A DNA stretch of 64,000 nt from Owenia fusiformis (Eukaryota; Annelida; Polychaeta; Sabellida; Oweniidae), in contig CAIIXF020000001.1 in the NCBI GenBank assembly GCA_903813345.2, positions 45,837,885 to 45,901,884 on the forward strand. Direction: 5' to 3'. Made by a program: the position numbers and the translations under genes. Shown here one piece after another: positions 21,982-34,887 of the stretch; positions within the stretch are counted from its first letter, which is position 1; every line of letters starts with the position of its first letter. The notes below the pieces were generated by a model. It searched no databases. It was not told the DNA's origin and was given only the letters and a program-made list of their open reading frames with translations.

Positions 21982-24900
21982 GGTGCTTAAATTATATTAA
22001 AGTGTGCACTTAGGAGCTTAATCCTTGTAGCATAAGATAGGCTCATAAAAATGAAAATATTGCAATTAAAAAATAATGACCGGTTAATGGTAAACATGAA
22101 AGAGTCATAATGCTGTATTAGGTTTACAATAGAAAACATACTCTTCTTATCATATATTTATCAGATTCGCAATGTTCTTAATAATGAACCTAATAAGTCA
22201 GTTATATTCTAAGAATAGCTTACCATAATATATTATTTTTAATACAGATGCTGCCTGTACCATTCACCTTTCTTACACATTTCATTTATTATATAACTCA
22301 AAATAAATCTGAACATTGAGATTAGACATTGCACTAAACGTCTGCATTTCTAATACTCTGAATTAAATAAAAAAATATTGGGAACTTGGATAAAAAATTG
22401 GATACTTGGATATTTGTTTCAATTTTGGAGAGGAAGGACGAAGAATGTGAAAAATTACAAACATTCATCATGAGTCAACGAGAAAAACAGAACCTCCCTG
22501 GAGTAGCAGATCCAACTGACCAATCATATTGCACTAAACATATTGTCAGTGTTTAAGTTATCAAAAAATACATTTCCTGAAAATAGTGGCCATTTTGAAT
22601 TCACCAGCCATCTTGAAAATATCTTCTTGAACAGATATCCTTCAATGACCATGTCAAAAATCAACAACTCGGTGTGATAATTATATCACTAAAAGCCAAA
22701 GATTAACGAGGCATGCTATATTACATTTTCTCAAAGAGGAACTATCAGTGCTTACTTCATGGAATAGTTTTTCATAATCTGATCTGACGACATAAACAAA
22801 ATAAGGATTGTTCACACTATTAAGAGAATGATAGAAATGTAAAAAGCAGAAAATTGATCATATCATGCTGTTAATCAATGCATTGCATAAAATATCTTTT
22901 CTTGAAAATAATTGTGAATTTTTTTCTTTTGATGGTAAGGTTTCGCAGATTAAGGTGCAACAGGCGTGCATACTTAAATGTATTTCACTGTTTAAGATTG
23001 ATTTATATAAGAGCCACAGGAAAAGTACCACGATAGGTCAATAAAGATGCAGGAAATGAATAATAACAATTTTCCGGGTAAGAATATATCCGCGGGTAGC
23101 ATGTAGGCACTTATGTTGTATTTAACAAAACAGAAAATTATTGATTTCCTACAGCTTGATTTGTATTGCAAATCATAATTGATATAAAAAGACAGATTTT
23201 CCAGGTAAAAATAATACAAGAACATCACGCAGCGGTAAAGTGCAAAATATCACAAAAATCAATCTTCATTAACCATAAATTGTTTCTAATCTGCTTGCTA
23301 AGATCAAGCTCTTGAAGACAAGATGAAATCTCTGATTATGGCAAGTAGACAATGTCCTCAATGTATTATCGCAAGGACATTTTTCTTCTTACAGTTCAGA
23401 ACATTTAATCTTGACCCAGTTCATAATAATTATGTACGGGCCTCAGTTGTTGTGAGGCGAGGCGTCAGTGATGCAAGAAAGTTGGGCACTTTGTTAATTT
23501 CTGATATGAACAAGACTTTGCTAATATCTGGAGATGAGATATCTGATATATAAATATAAAGATATTACACATATGATAAAGTCAATGTGATGTTATAAAA
23601 AATGTGTCAAGGACATCTGTGATGATTTTTTCTCGTAATTTTTTTAGGTACCCTTTGCATTCAGATAAAGTCTGTTTAGTTCATATAATAAGAGTAGTAG
23701 GGAGTCAAGCAGCTTTAAAACAAAATGGAATTGCATGTGTAGAATTTAGTGCAATACCCTGCGGATTTGGCCCCAACTCTGAATATGTAATATTGATGTT
23801 AAACAATGGCTGCTCTATTGAAGGAGCAATCACTTGCTTTTTGCCAATAATTGTGATATTAATTGAAGAATTGGGTGGAGTGATTAGAATGATGGACAGA
23901 GTCATTATACCTTCCGTAAACCTATCACTGGAATGTCAAACAGCATTGACTCATGTTTTGCAGCTCCTCCATAATCAGCAATTTAGTTTATTTACTAAGG
24001 ATTGAAAATCATGCATGCTGATGGACTCACTGAAAATTCTCAAAGTTGTTAAAGGCAGCATGTGTTTTGTTCACAATTTGCCAGAAAAATATTCTTATTT
24101 CTAGTCTTGTTTAATCATGTGAGGTTGACAAAAAAGATAATGCGCAAAATTTGTTGAATATGTGTGACGATCCCACAGTCTTTAAGTTGTTTTAAGTCAC
24201 TGACTTCACGAATCAAAATTTCCAATAATGGTAATAAGTAGAATGGAATTGTCTCTCATTCATTTGTAATAACAATTCATTTCTCTTACCCTATATAAAT
24301 ACTAGTCCATCACTCATCAAAATCATTTTTCGCAGAAAAACAATATATGCATTAATAATTCAATATAATGTCATGTTATATGCCAGCATGATATCAAAGA
24401 GTATTATTAAGCTAAAGTGCATGTGGCATTAAAACAATACAGATACTCATGTTAATCTAAATGAAAACATCAAAATAAACAGAGAGATTGATGCCCCTAG
24501 GGCAATAGATGTAACAATTTGAAAGATTTATTTGAAAAGGTAAGGCAATGTGACCCAATCTTGTTTTATCAAGTTTACATGAATGGGGATCCGCCCTAAC
24601 GTTATGTGTCTTTGAATGTTAGGGCCTTACAAATAAATTGTTAGGTTAGTGGTAACTACAGCATTGGTAATAGCAAGAATTCATCATACCATGAATACCA
24701 TATATCATATCATACCATATTCTATTCTATTCATCATACCATGAATATTTGAGACTCTGTGTTGAGCTCAGAATATACCCTTGAGTTTACTAAAACACAT
24801 AGCCCCTTACCTTAGCTCGAATACCACCAAGCAAAATCAAAGTATGGCAAGGTATATTAACTTGTATGAGCCTTACATCTGTACGAATGTTAACCAGTCA

Positions 24901-25760
24901 AGCACAAACTATTTCTCACTCCATTTGAACAAGAAATCACAACTTATTTCACAAAACAGGTGTTATTGTTCGACATGAAACCAAAATAATACCAGTTGCT
25001 TTAACTTTTTAAGCTTAACCTCCAAAACAGGGTACTCTTCATAGACTACATGTTATACGCTATCCTAGATCTCTACCCTTTATATAAGATTTACAGCATG
25101 AACTGGGCCCAAGTCAGGACAAAAAGAAAAATGTATATCTAAAAAAGAAGTCAAGATTGGACCCCTGAAGGACATCTGAAATAAATACTCAGTATGCTCC
25201 AAATGCAGGGATCAAGACATCCTCTATTTCGATCTTGTTAGGATGACATCGGTTGATGTCCTGATCAATGCATCTGGAGGTTGCATATTCATCTGTGGTT
25301 AATACACATATGCCACTTTGATCTATTGGCATTTTCTGCTTATCTTGCTTAACTATGCAACAACTGCTGCCTGTAGCAAAAAAACAGTGTTTGAACCTAA
25401 TGATAATCATATGTAATATATATCACAGGAAACAGTTTGATTGATCTCTGATTCACTCTTTGATGATGCTTCAAATACAGAACCAATTAGTTCATCAAAA
25501 TGATCCTTGGCGGTTTGCAGAAGAAACGTGAAGCAATCAGATGGGCAATTGTCTCATAAATACATATATAGAATTTTGCTTATATATACTCATACAAATG
25601 GTACTGATCAATTATTTGCTCTGAATGGTCTAACTGAGTTGTGTATAAAACTTATTTGTTACTAGCTGATAAACAGACAGACAGTTTAAAACAGCGTTGA
25701 AGAAGCTATAATTTTGCTGAATGGCAATTTTCTGTTTATAGACGATACATACAAAAAACT
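21982..25760. other. No convincing gene
   Basis: AT-rich DNA. Apart from the doubtful frame at 23649-24005 there is only a small direct repeat (attcatcataccatgaata at 24680-24750) and an inverted pair ccctaacgtt/gaatgttaggg near 24595. Confidence 0.5.
23649..24005 (+). CDS. Doubtful open frame after a good acceptor (unknown)
   Basis: A polypyrimidine acceptor (cgtaatttttttag) precedes about 118 open codons ending in TGA: YPLHSDKVCLVHIIRVVGSQ, AALKQNGIACVEFSAIPCGF and so on. No domain is recognised. A second open stretch ends about 95 bp upstream (23323-23553, ending GDEISDI) in another frame. In AT-rich DNA of this length one open frame of this size is about what chance would give, so it is listed only as a candidate exon or a decayed transposon protein. 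Confidence 0.15.
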   Translation, partial: YPLHSDKVCLVHIIRVVGSQAALKQNGIACVEFSAIPCGFGPNSEYVILMLNNGCSIEGAITCFLPIIVILIEELGGVIRMMDRVIIPSVNLSLECQTALTHVLQLLHNQQFSLFTKD

Positions 25761-25764
25761 ACAA

Positions 25765-25915
25765 CAAGGCATTAACATGCTTAATATCACTACCTGCCAT
25801 ATGTTACAGATGCTAAATGGTGACCTCAGAACAGCAAAGGCTGAGCAATCAACATCATCCACAAAAAGTGGACTAAAACAAGATGTCACCACTTGTGGCC
25901 GTGACATAAAAATGC
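25765..25915 (+). repeat. Interspersed repeat family B, copy 1
   Basis: Starts aaggcattaacatgc then ttaatatcactacctgccat and atgttacaga, and ends ggccgtgacataaaaatgc. The family consensus start is about aatgtcaccacctgcc and the end gtggtgacataaaaa, so the termini are inverted. Other copies lie on the same contig. Confidence 0.7.
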
Positions 25916-26310
25916 AAACAAATTCTAAAAGAAAGAGAAATGGTTTTTCATCCACCCTAGCGGTTCCCAAGATATATCTTAACTGTTCACGCTGATGGCT
26001 GTAATGCTGAAGCTATTGGGAATTAACCGTTTCCTTTTCTTACATCTATAGCCCTGGATGTAGTGTCATAACTGACCATTCTTTATTGATATATCACCTA
26101 TGAGGTCTCTAAGCGATTTAGAATTAATCTATTGGTCTAAAAATTATATCTAGTAAAATAACACAGCTTCGAAGAGCAATGGCCTCCAGTCTCTTATTCA
26201 TGGTTAAAAATCCAGGGAGTTAATGGCTTTTCGTGGATATACTGAAGACTGGGTATCGAGTATTATAGGCAACCATTACCTCCCGACAATATTGCAGAGT
26301 ATTTTGAACT

Positions 26311-26400
26311 ACCCCTGCCTAGTATAGACTACAGTATAGTACATACAGTAGCCCAACCCTCACGACTGGAGAATGTAACAGCCCAGGTCATAAATCATTT
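26311..26400 (+). repeat. Repeat pair member (gcctagtatagactac)
   Basis: aactacccctgcctagtata then gactaca, and gtaacagcccaggtcataaa, match 36721-36811 in the same order and orientation. Confidence 0.65.
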
Positions 26401-26493
26401 CAAACCTACCATGCTGACCTTTTCTCAACTAAAAGGAACACGTGCTAAATGCATGTTTATTAACTATGGGTTTGCTCGAACCCATCGAACCCC

Positions 26494-26513
26494 CCCCCCC
26501 CCCTGGCTACGGA
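26494..26513. repeat. Poly-C tract
   Basis: A run of about a dozen C following cgaa. Simple sequence. Confidence 0.8.
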
Positions 26514-27087
26514 CCTGAAAGTCGTCCGTATTTTGACTTGGTGAGTTAAGAGATTTATTGTAAACTCAAGGAGTAAAAACAAAGCCCGTTTTTAAGAAGC
26601 AACATCGAACAAATGTAAATGGTACATCCATGTACCCTTTCCGTCCATCCGTGAAGACTGAATAGTATAGGCTAACCATTACCCTTAGCTGATTGGCTCA
26701 GAATACGACCCTCTGACTATAAAATTGAAAATTTCCCTTCAATAACTTTACATTCAGTGCTAGAATGTTTTGGTCACATACTCTATTACAATGTGATTAA
26801 CCATATAAACAGGACAAGACCCTAGAATGTTTAATTAAACAATTCTATTGCAGGAACAGACTTATATAATCAATAGAAACAGACATAAGAGACATTGATT
26901 TCGTATTAGATTCAAATAGTTATCAATAAAACCTGGATATAGATACCCATTGTGCTCAATAAACCTCAATGGCAGATCTATGTAAACACAATACAAAATG
27001 ATAATACAAAGAAATACCATTAAAATGTGAACAATTAAGTATAAGAAAAATGTTTCATTGAATGTAATACCCTGGTAAAGATGCAGC

Positions 27088-27255
27088 GATCTCCCCAGCA
27101 TAAAAGCAAGTGGGCAACTAATAGGCTCAAACCCAGCTGAATATCTATTTATTGTAGCCACTTGAAAATGAAAAAACCATGAAAAATCGGCATATTTTGA
27201 CCAATTTTGGAAAATAGAATTTTGCACCCACTTGAGACAAAATCATGGGGAGATC
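27088..27255 (-). mobile_element. MITE family C (GATCTCCCCA ends), copy 1
   Basis: Ends gatctccccagcataaaagc and atcatggggagatc, with inner gcaagtgggc/gcacccacttg also inverted. The same family lies reversed at 54395-54596, with a decayed third copy near 54950-55075. Confidence 0.75.
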
Positions 27256-27327
27256 ACTGAGATGTATATAAATGGATACTCTCTCCATTGGTTTGATTAT
27301 CTCTCTTCAGAGTGGTCAATTTATATC

Positions 27328-27413
27328 TACAGAGTGAGCCAAAAAAGCTGACCCAAACAAATCTTGACTGGGTTATTAAGATTTCTTTGGGATACCTTTT
27401 GGCTCACCCTGTA
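27328..27413. mobile_element. 86-bp Tc1/mariner-like miniature
   Basis: tacagagtgagccaaaaaag against ccttttggctcaccctgta: the ends resemble those of the 1-kb element at 1883-2894 (tacagggtgggccaaaa) and suggest a related family. Confidence 0.7.
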
Positions 27414-27497
27414 ATATAGAAAGGCCCATACATACAAGGTAGTAACAGAAACTGTTTCAATTTCGGGTAAACATCGTATCCTACATAGTCATATTCT

Positions 27498-27590
27498 TAT
27501 ACTCGTAACATCTTTCTGTTTTATCATGGCTGGGAAGAAATGAAATCTCATGGCTTATCATAATGCTATATAACACAACAGACAGCATTA
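27498..27590 (+). repeat. Interspersed repeat family D, copy 1
   Basis: tactcgtaacatctttctgt then gggaagaaatgaaatctcat and ggcttatcataatgct. Related copies lie near 31155-31250 and 39060-39150. Confidence 0.6.
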
Positions 27591-27720
27591 GATCAAAGTA
27601 AAAGTAACCTATTATCCCTTTGCTGAGTGAATATGTAAATTCATGGGCGACTGGTCATAAACCCCATCATGCAACGATCGTGCTTGTTGAACGCATGATA
27701 ATGCAAGCACACTTGCAGCA

Positions 27721-28541
27721 AGATGAGATCTGGAAGGTACCTGTGAAGTTGATGCATTGTAAGATGAGATCTGGAAGGTACCTGTGAAGTTGATGCATTG
27801 TAAGATGAGATCTGGAAGGTACCTGTAAAGTTGATGCATTGTATGATGGGATCTGGAAGGTACCTGTGAAGTTGATGCATTGTAAGATGAGATCTGGAAG
27901 GTACCTGTAAAGTTGATGCATTGTATGATGAGATCTGGAAGGTACCTGTGAAGTTGATGCATTGTAAGATGAGATCTGGAAGGTACCTGTGAAGTTGATG
28001 CATTGTAAGATGAGATCTGGAAGGTACCTGTGAAGTTGATGCATTGTAAGATGAGATCTGAAAGGTACCTGTGAAGTTGATGCATTGTAAGATGAGATCT
28101 GGAAGGTACCTGTGAAGTTGATGCATTGTAAGATGAGATCTGAAAGGTACCTGTGAAGTTGATGCATTGTAAGATGAGATCTGGAAGGTACCTGTGACGT
28201 TGATGCATTGTAAGATGAGATCTGGAAGGTACCTGTGTAGTTGATGCATTGTAAGATGAGATCTGGAAGGTACCTGTGAAGTTGATGCATTGTAAGATGA
28301 GATCTGGAAGGTACCTGTGAAGTTGATGCATTGTAAGATGAGATCTGGAAGGTACCTGTGACGTTGATGCATTGTAAGATGAGATCTGGAAGGTACCTGT
28401 GTAGTTGATGCATTGTAAGATGAGATCTGGAAGGTACCTGTGAAGTTGATGCATTGTAAGATGAGATCTGGAAGGTACCTGTGAAGTTGATACATTGTAT
28501 GATGAGATCTGGAAGGTACCTGTGAAGTTGATGCATTGTAA
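27721..28541 (-). repeat. 41-bp satellite array, about 20 copies
   Basis: The unit is agatgagatctggaaggtac then ctgtgaagttgatgcattgta. About 20 head-to-tail copies fill 821 bp, with a few scattered substitutions (gaagtt/gacgtt/gtagtt/aaagtt, tctggaagg/tctgaaagg). No unit has a stop codon in any - strand frame, and 41 is not a multiple of three, so three overlapping frames of 280-307 codons stay open. These are by-products, not genes. Confidence 0.95.
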
Positions 28542-29750
28542 GAAGATCTAACAAATAAGGACACCGCAAGAGCTTATATTACACTTGTTTTTAGATTATG
28601 TACCTTATCCCAAGATAACATCATCAAAGGCATAGCTAAAGTGGTGGATGTTGTAAGATAAAAGACAACATACTTCACAGTAAATTCATCAGAAACAGTA
28701 GGTGTTTTTTCGTTCACAACATTGCTACATGAATACGTACCTTTGGCAAAAATTTGGGTTAATTGCCTTAAAAGTCAAAACGAAGGTCAAGAACATATGC
28801 TACCAATCTATGATTCTATGATCTAGTCTATCTAGGTCGTTAAAAGTTACATTTGAGATAATTCAGTTCTCATAAGAATCAGAGATATTGAAATTGTATT
28901 TAATAAATAGAGGGTATTGTGTGCCACAGCAGATGGGATTAATGGTAAGGTAGACCTATTAAAGTCCCTCTGTACTTTTTACAAGTCTTAAAATATTATG
29001 TATTAATATAGAATTTTGATTCAAGATATCCTTACAGCCTTAGATATAGCACAAATGTTAAAATTACTTTTGATAATTTAGGATAAGAAATTCAATATGA
29101 ATATTTTCAATGGACTAAAATTAAAACAGTACATGTACATATATTGCATAAGCAAAAATCATTTCACTCAATCATTTGTTCTCTCAAGGGTTCAATGGTC
29201 TACCTTTGCCCTATGTATGAGCTTGTCATTAGGTGTGGCTTGGTTAGTAGGATGCAGGGCATTTATATCACTCTTTTTCAAGGTGATAAATTGAAAAGGG
29301 TTATTGATGAAGCCATCAAAACTCATAAAAGACAAAAATCACAGATAAAAATTTGACATTTGGATATCATTGAGGGATACATCAATCAAGCTTGATAAAA
29401 AAGTCATACGTGTATTTCTGCTTTCATTAAAAGCCTTTTACAAGACATTTACATGCCAAAATGTTACCACTGGTAAGTAATTGCAAATGGTTACCAAAGC
29501 GATAAAATAAAAAAATTTACAGATGCTGAATGTTAAACAGCCCACCACTGAATGTTGACCTATGAACTTAAAGGTAGCGTATAATCTTTTATACCATTTT
29601 TACAACAGTCAAGACGTACTCAGTTAATATCAAGAATAAAGAAAATATATAGAACCATTTACATACAGTAGAATCGGTGTAAGTGGAACACCTTTGGTAT
29701 CTCCAAACATAATTTCACTTGGGAGGTGATCCTTCACTCATTCATTGTAC
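28542..29750. other. No gene seen
   Basis: AT-rich DNA. At 29450-29570 there is a weak match to family B (caaaatgttaccactggtaa, then cagatgctgaatgtt and ccaccactgaatgttg). Confidence 0.45.
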
Positions 29751-29754
29751 TAGT

Positions 29755-29942
29755 TAGTACTAGTACTAGTTTTCATGTTCATAAATATGTTTTATATCTA
29801 TCATTTTTACATTGTGACCTATTTTAACCTATATTGTAACTACTTTAACAGGGCCAATAATGCTTCGGCGTAGGCTTTGTATCTGTTTGTATAACGCATT
29901 ATGAAATAAAGGAAATATAAAAATAAAAAAAAATAAAAAATT
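29755..29942 (+). repeat. LINE 3' end with A-rich tail
   Basis: aacagggccaataatgcttc then ggcgtaggctttgtatctg, gcattatgaaataaagg and an A-rich tail (aaaaataaaaaaaaataaaa). Typical 3' UTR of a non-LTR element, with the coding part missing. Confidence 0.6.
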
Positions 29943-32017
29943 GTACTGGTGAGAAATATTTCCTCATTCAGAGATGTTTCACTTTACAAGTTTTACCGTA
30001 CATGTGTATAACATTTTTAGATCTCACTACTGGATCTTCTTTTTTAAGTTAAAAATACATTTTTGATAGACACATCTAATTTCATACAGAATATATATTC
30101 AGAAATTATGCAACTTATTTTATGCTTATTAATTAGCTAGCATGCTTTTTACATACTCCCATAAAATACTAATTGAAAGATGCATTTGCGGTTGTGATTC
30201 ATCTTCATCAAATCTGCATATTCATCAGTTGAATTCAGAGGGTGTGTACTGTTAGCTGGTTGTGACACAGGGTAATTGATAAGCAGGGTGTTAGAGCAGT
30301 TTAAACCTGCATATTGATGCTGATCTATAAAATCCTTGTGATGATTACAATGTGTGATTACCTTGGAAAATAATTAAGTAGCAGAGCCATTTGCATTATA
30401 TTCTCGGTGAATATCTGGGATACCAAAAAGCTAAAGGAAGATATGGTACACGACTTGATATTTTCATGACAACATTTTGAAACTAAAAATTCCCTTTCTT
30501 GCCTATTATTCAAACATGAATCAAATTCTAATAAAATACATTTTGTTTTTTAATCAACATAAGATCAAATGAAAAGGACAATACTTGGACACTTGAGTAA
30601 ATATATAATAACAACAATATGATTTAAATAGTTTTCATTTAGTTTTTCTAATTTCATGTATCTTTTCAGGATGTGCTCCTATTTTAAATTTTTCAAAATT
30701 TCTTCCATTCCAGACTTTTCCCTGTTTTTTCACAAAATTCTCAACTTCCCTGACCATTTTGGACACTTTAAGGATATTCTGAAATTCCCTGTATGTAGGT
30801 CAAATAAAAAAATGTTTTCCCATCCCCCCTGGCTGTGGCAACCCGATATGGTCACTATACATAGTTGTTCATGATATCTGATGTCTATCATAAGTATATT
30901 TGCTATAGGTAGAGGTATTCAAATGAACTAATTGTTCATTTTAGATAAGGTGTTCATTAAAGGAAAGTGTTCACTATAACAATTTTAGACATACACTAAA
31001 AGTACCATACAAGTCACTGTGGCAGTACCTTCTGGAGGGAAAATGTTAATTGGTGAGACAGTTACGTATGTATATCAAATGAGTTATTCCTAGTTTCCAT
31101 ATAATTTGCCACTTGCCTGTTAATGTAGAAAATTGCATCCCCCTTGATGTACATTCTGATACTCATAGCATCTTTCTGTTTCACCTGAAACATCTCAGGG
31201 CTGAGAAGAAATGAGATGTCATGGTTTATCATGATGCTTGATGTACAATGCAAGGTGCTTCTCTGATCTGATGTTAGGTGAACTACCACGCAGAGTATAG
31301 ATATTACCAAATAGCAATGCACAAATAAATAATGTATGAACATTATGCACAAAGTCACTAACACAACAAAATAACATATGAATATAGCCCTGAATCAACA
31401 TACAAACACTGCCAACCAATGCAGAACACAACCAAATAAAATATGAACACAACCAGTAAAACACATGAACACAACGAAATAAGGTATAAACATAACCTGA
31501 AAACGTGTATAAAATGAATTAACTGAACCAAAGAAATGTTTAAAAATCTTCACGTTCTAACTAGAATTTCTAGCCAGCCAAATTATTGAAAAAAATAAAA
31601 CAGTACTTTTCGTAAAAAGGATTTTTCTTTTCCCCAAATCACAATTCTGAATTCATTTAGTGGACTGTACTCCCGAGGGTTTATCCCGGGACACAGGGGC
31701 TAAAAGTAATTACGTCTGTTACAGAATTTGAAACAGCAAATCAGCTATTGAAAAGGGAATCCACTGATATAAGCCAGGTTCACACCAGTTAACTTATATT
31801 TAGACCATACCTGACTCAAAGATATACATAATTACACAAGAATGCTCGATAATTTCAGTGTGGCATAAACAACTGCATATGTACCAAGATGTTCATCTTA
31901 AAAAGGATATTACAATGAAATTCAGGTAGATTTTACCTCAAAATTGCCCACAGTTGCAAAAACAAGGTGAAGAAGGTGTTTATTTTAACGTCTTATCAAT
32001 CGAATCTTTCATTTCAT
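29943..32017. other. No gene; scattered repeats
   Basis: No convincing coding region. Family D copy 2 lies at 31155-31250 (tactcatagcatctttctgt, gagaagaaatgagatgtcat). A diffuse (a/c)atatgaacacaac(c/g)-type tandem stretch lies at 31340-31500. Confidence 0.5.
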
Positions 32018-32201
32018 AAACAGCAGAACTGACCTCAGTTCTTACTCACATCCTGATATGAGTTAGTATCTGGATTTTGGTATCAACATTATTCTGTTAT
32101 AATAAAAATAAACAGCAGAACTGACCTCAGTTTTTACACACATCCTGATATGAGTTAGTATCTGGATTTCGGTATCAACATTATTCTGTTATAATAAAAA
32201 T
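32018..32201 (+). repeat. 92-bp direct tandem duplication
   Basis: Two adjacent copies starting aaacagcagaactgacctca and ending ttctgttataataaaaat, differing at about four or five positions. A recent local duplication. Confidence 0.85.
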
Positions 32202-32281
32202 ACATTCTTAAAATAAAGAATTCCAATAAAAAATTTGGAAAATAAAAACTGTAATACGAGAAAAGGCGGGCAAAATTATCT

Positions 32282-32311
32282 TCTCTGTCTCTGTCTCTGT
32301 CTCTGTCTCTC
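32282..32311 (+). repeat. (CTCTGT)n microsatellite
   Basis: About five tandem copies of ctctgt. Confidence 0.9.
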
Positions 32312-33096
32312 CTTCAATCCGTCCCCCATCTATATCACTCTTGTGAAATGGGGGGATTACAAGCGCTTCAAACAAGACTATATCTCAAAATTATTTCAGC
32401 ACCAGCCTTTAGTATAAATGTGGATTTCATTAATAGTTATGTATTATTATCTCTATGAACCTAACTACCTTAATCGTCATACTTTATAGTGTCTTCCCCT
32501 CAGGAAAGTAATGATTCTGAGGTGCAGTACTAAAATGGCAGCTACAACTCTAAATGATTACAAAACAGGCAGAAACAATGTACGTCATTGGCTTAAAAGG
32601 CTTCCCAGCACGTAAAGTAGACATGAAGATGAAAGTCACAATGACTTGCTCAAAAAAAAAATTCAACCCAATGAAACAATTGTCTCATACTTAGAATGTA
32701 TCAAAAATGTCAGTAAAAGTGATGTAAAAGACAAAATGAGAATATCATTTTAACCAAAGCAAGACAAAGGTCCCAATAAATAAAATTATTATATACCTCA
32801 AATGTATTCTAGATGCTCATTGGCTTATTCATGGTCACATGACATGGAATAGATGAACTAATTCCCTGGAAAGTCCTAAATCCCTACTTTCAGGGAAGAT
32901 GAATTGTACTAATCACCAGTTAGGTCATGTGACCAGTCAATAGTACATTTTATCTTCCCCCAAATCTGAGATTATAGGAGTTGAAAGGTAAAATGCCTTT
33001 AAATGCCAATAAGAACCTGTGAACATTTGATATTGAAATGAAAAGACTTCTCATTTTGTTTTTGTTTACAGAGTACTTATCAGGTATATAATAAAA

Positions 33097-33267
33097 CAAA
33101 TAGTGACTGCCACATTTTCGGGAAATAGTGTAAAAATTTTCCTCTCGGGAATATCCTGTCCACTAACTTGTTCCCTCGGCCTGCAGCCTCGGGAACATGT
33201 CAGTGGACAGGATATTCCCTTGAGGAAAATATTTTGCACTATTTCCCTCAATGGCAGTCACTATTTG
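33097..33267. mobile_element. 171-bp near-perfect hairpin MITE
   Basis: caaatagtgactgccacatt at one end and aatggcagtcactatttg at the other, with inner tattcctgtccac-type and aggaaaat/attttcct symmetry right to the loop ggcctgcagcc. It folds into one long hairpin. No coding. Confidence 0.85.
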
Positions 33268-33535
33268 TACACTAATCCATTTAGCATCCTGTATAAACAT
33301 TCAGATCCATCATCTATATGTAGATTATTTGTTCAGATGATTTAAGTTCAATACCACCATTGTCATATTATCTCTACTTGGATATAATTTCTATATTAAA
33401 AAGAACAGTAAAACCTGTATATAGTGAATACCTCCAAAGTCACAAAGTGTTCACTAGTCTTTTTTGGATATTTGTCAAAAAGCACACGATGAAGCTAAAT
33501 CATAGAATTATTTCTTATTGCCGGGTGTAAAAAAT

Positions 33536-33645
33536 AACACGCAATATGTCACCACCTGCCTTTTGTTACTGATGCCAAACACCAACCACTGACATGAAAA
33601 GGGTACTGACATTTTGATGGGACTTCAACACAGGTGATGTACAGC
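33536..33645 (+). repeat. Interspersed repeat family B, copy
   Basis: acgcaatatgtcaccacctg then ccttttgttactgatgccaa and caccaaccactgac; only the 5' part is recognisable. Confidence 0.6.
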
Positions 33646-34762
33646 CTCAACACATCATTAGAACATAAACCCCCTCAATCTCTTTCACCTCCAGAATCCA
33701 TTGTTATCTTCTTATTTTCCTCATGATCTCTCTGATGAAGAGAGAAAATGAAGTGGGCTGTTCAGGGTAGTGTGATGCAAGACTTCTCAATAGTATAGTT
33801 ATTTGACCTTTATGCAATACAAAATAAATTGCATTGCATCAAATCCCTTTGCACATTTCTCTCCTAATTACAGGGTAGGCGGCAAATAAACAAATGGGTT
33901 AACCAGAGAAACTTGATAAAAGATGACAGACAAAAAAGTTTTGGGTTCCTTAAAATATAAAAATATTCTCAAATGATAAGGTAGCCTCTATATGAGCTCT
34001 ATTCACTATTTAAGCTACATCTCTAATCGTCAGAATTTCCATTTGTTAGATCTTCCCAGCTAGTTTATCTGAAAGTATCAAAGATAGTGTGTTCCTGAGT
34101 GTTCTCAATGAGTCTCTTAATGGTTTCCTTTTCCAAGGTATAAATACTGCTCTATCTTAGCAAGAAATTTAATCTTAAAAAGCGTTGGTGGGCACATCTG
34201 CAACACCACATTCAAGTGCATTATTTGGAATCATCTACAACTCAACATTATATTACTCAATAAATACACTTAAACCAATGGTAAGGTTTATACCCTTAAA
34301 GGTTGACGCATATCGTTTAGCAAATCGAACGCTCGTTCCTGGTGTTGCTCACCGTTTAGTATAAAAGGCCCGATCCCGGAATAATACTCAAGGGTTCACA
34401 GGCTCGAGGTCGTTGTGTCAACACCTCTAACTGTTATATAGCATAAGTATATTATAGATCGTCACATATTTATAAAACGGTGATTTTTATTTTGACAAAT
34501 CAATTCCATTTTTATGGGTGAAGTTTCAGGATCTTCTATTTGTGTATAATAAGGAAAATTGACATCTAAATTTCCCCATAACGTAATAGCACACAGCTTG
34601 GTATATGAAATATCCTACAAATGAAACAAAGCAGTTCTAATACAAGGATTTATATTGGCTGTTGTACATATTCTTTGAACGCAATCACTCTATGGATAAT
34701 GTTTTCAAAATCATTATAAACGGATTACTTTATCTCAAAGACAATTTCAATAAACTGGATTT

Positions 34763-34861
34763 TACAGAACTCCCCTTATTTCTTAAAAATGGACTGATCC
34801 AGTCGATTCGCCTGGAGCCGCCATATTGTTTTTATACGGGATGCTTATCGGAACCCTTTAA
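34763..34861 (+). repeat. Interspersed repeat family E, copy 1
   Basis: tttacagaactccccttatt, then aatggactgatccagtcgat and tcgcctggagccgccatatt. About 100 bp, repeated with few changes at 39962-40063 in the same orientation. Confidence 0.8.
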
Positions 34862-34887
34862 AAGGACTGTTTCAGTTGGTAAGATAC

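Noticed and set aside
21474-22013. 179-codon open frame
   Set aside because: It is made almost wholly of N from the assembly gap.
27612-28569. Three overlapping 280-307-codon open frames on the - strand
   Set aside because: They are translations of a 41-bp tandem array lacking stops; periodic residues, no start context, no domain.
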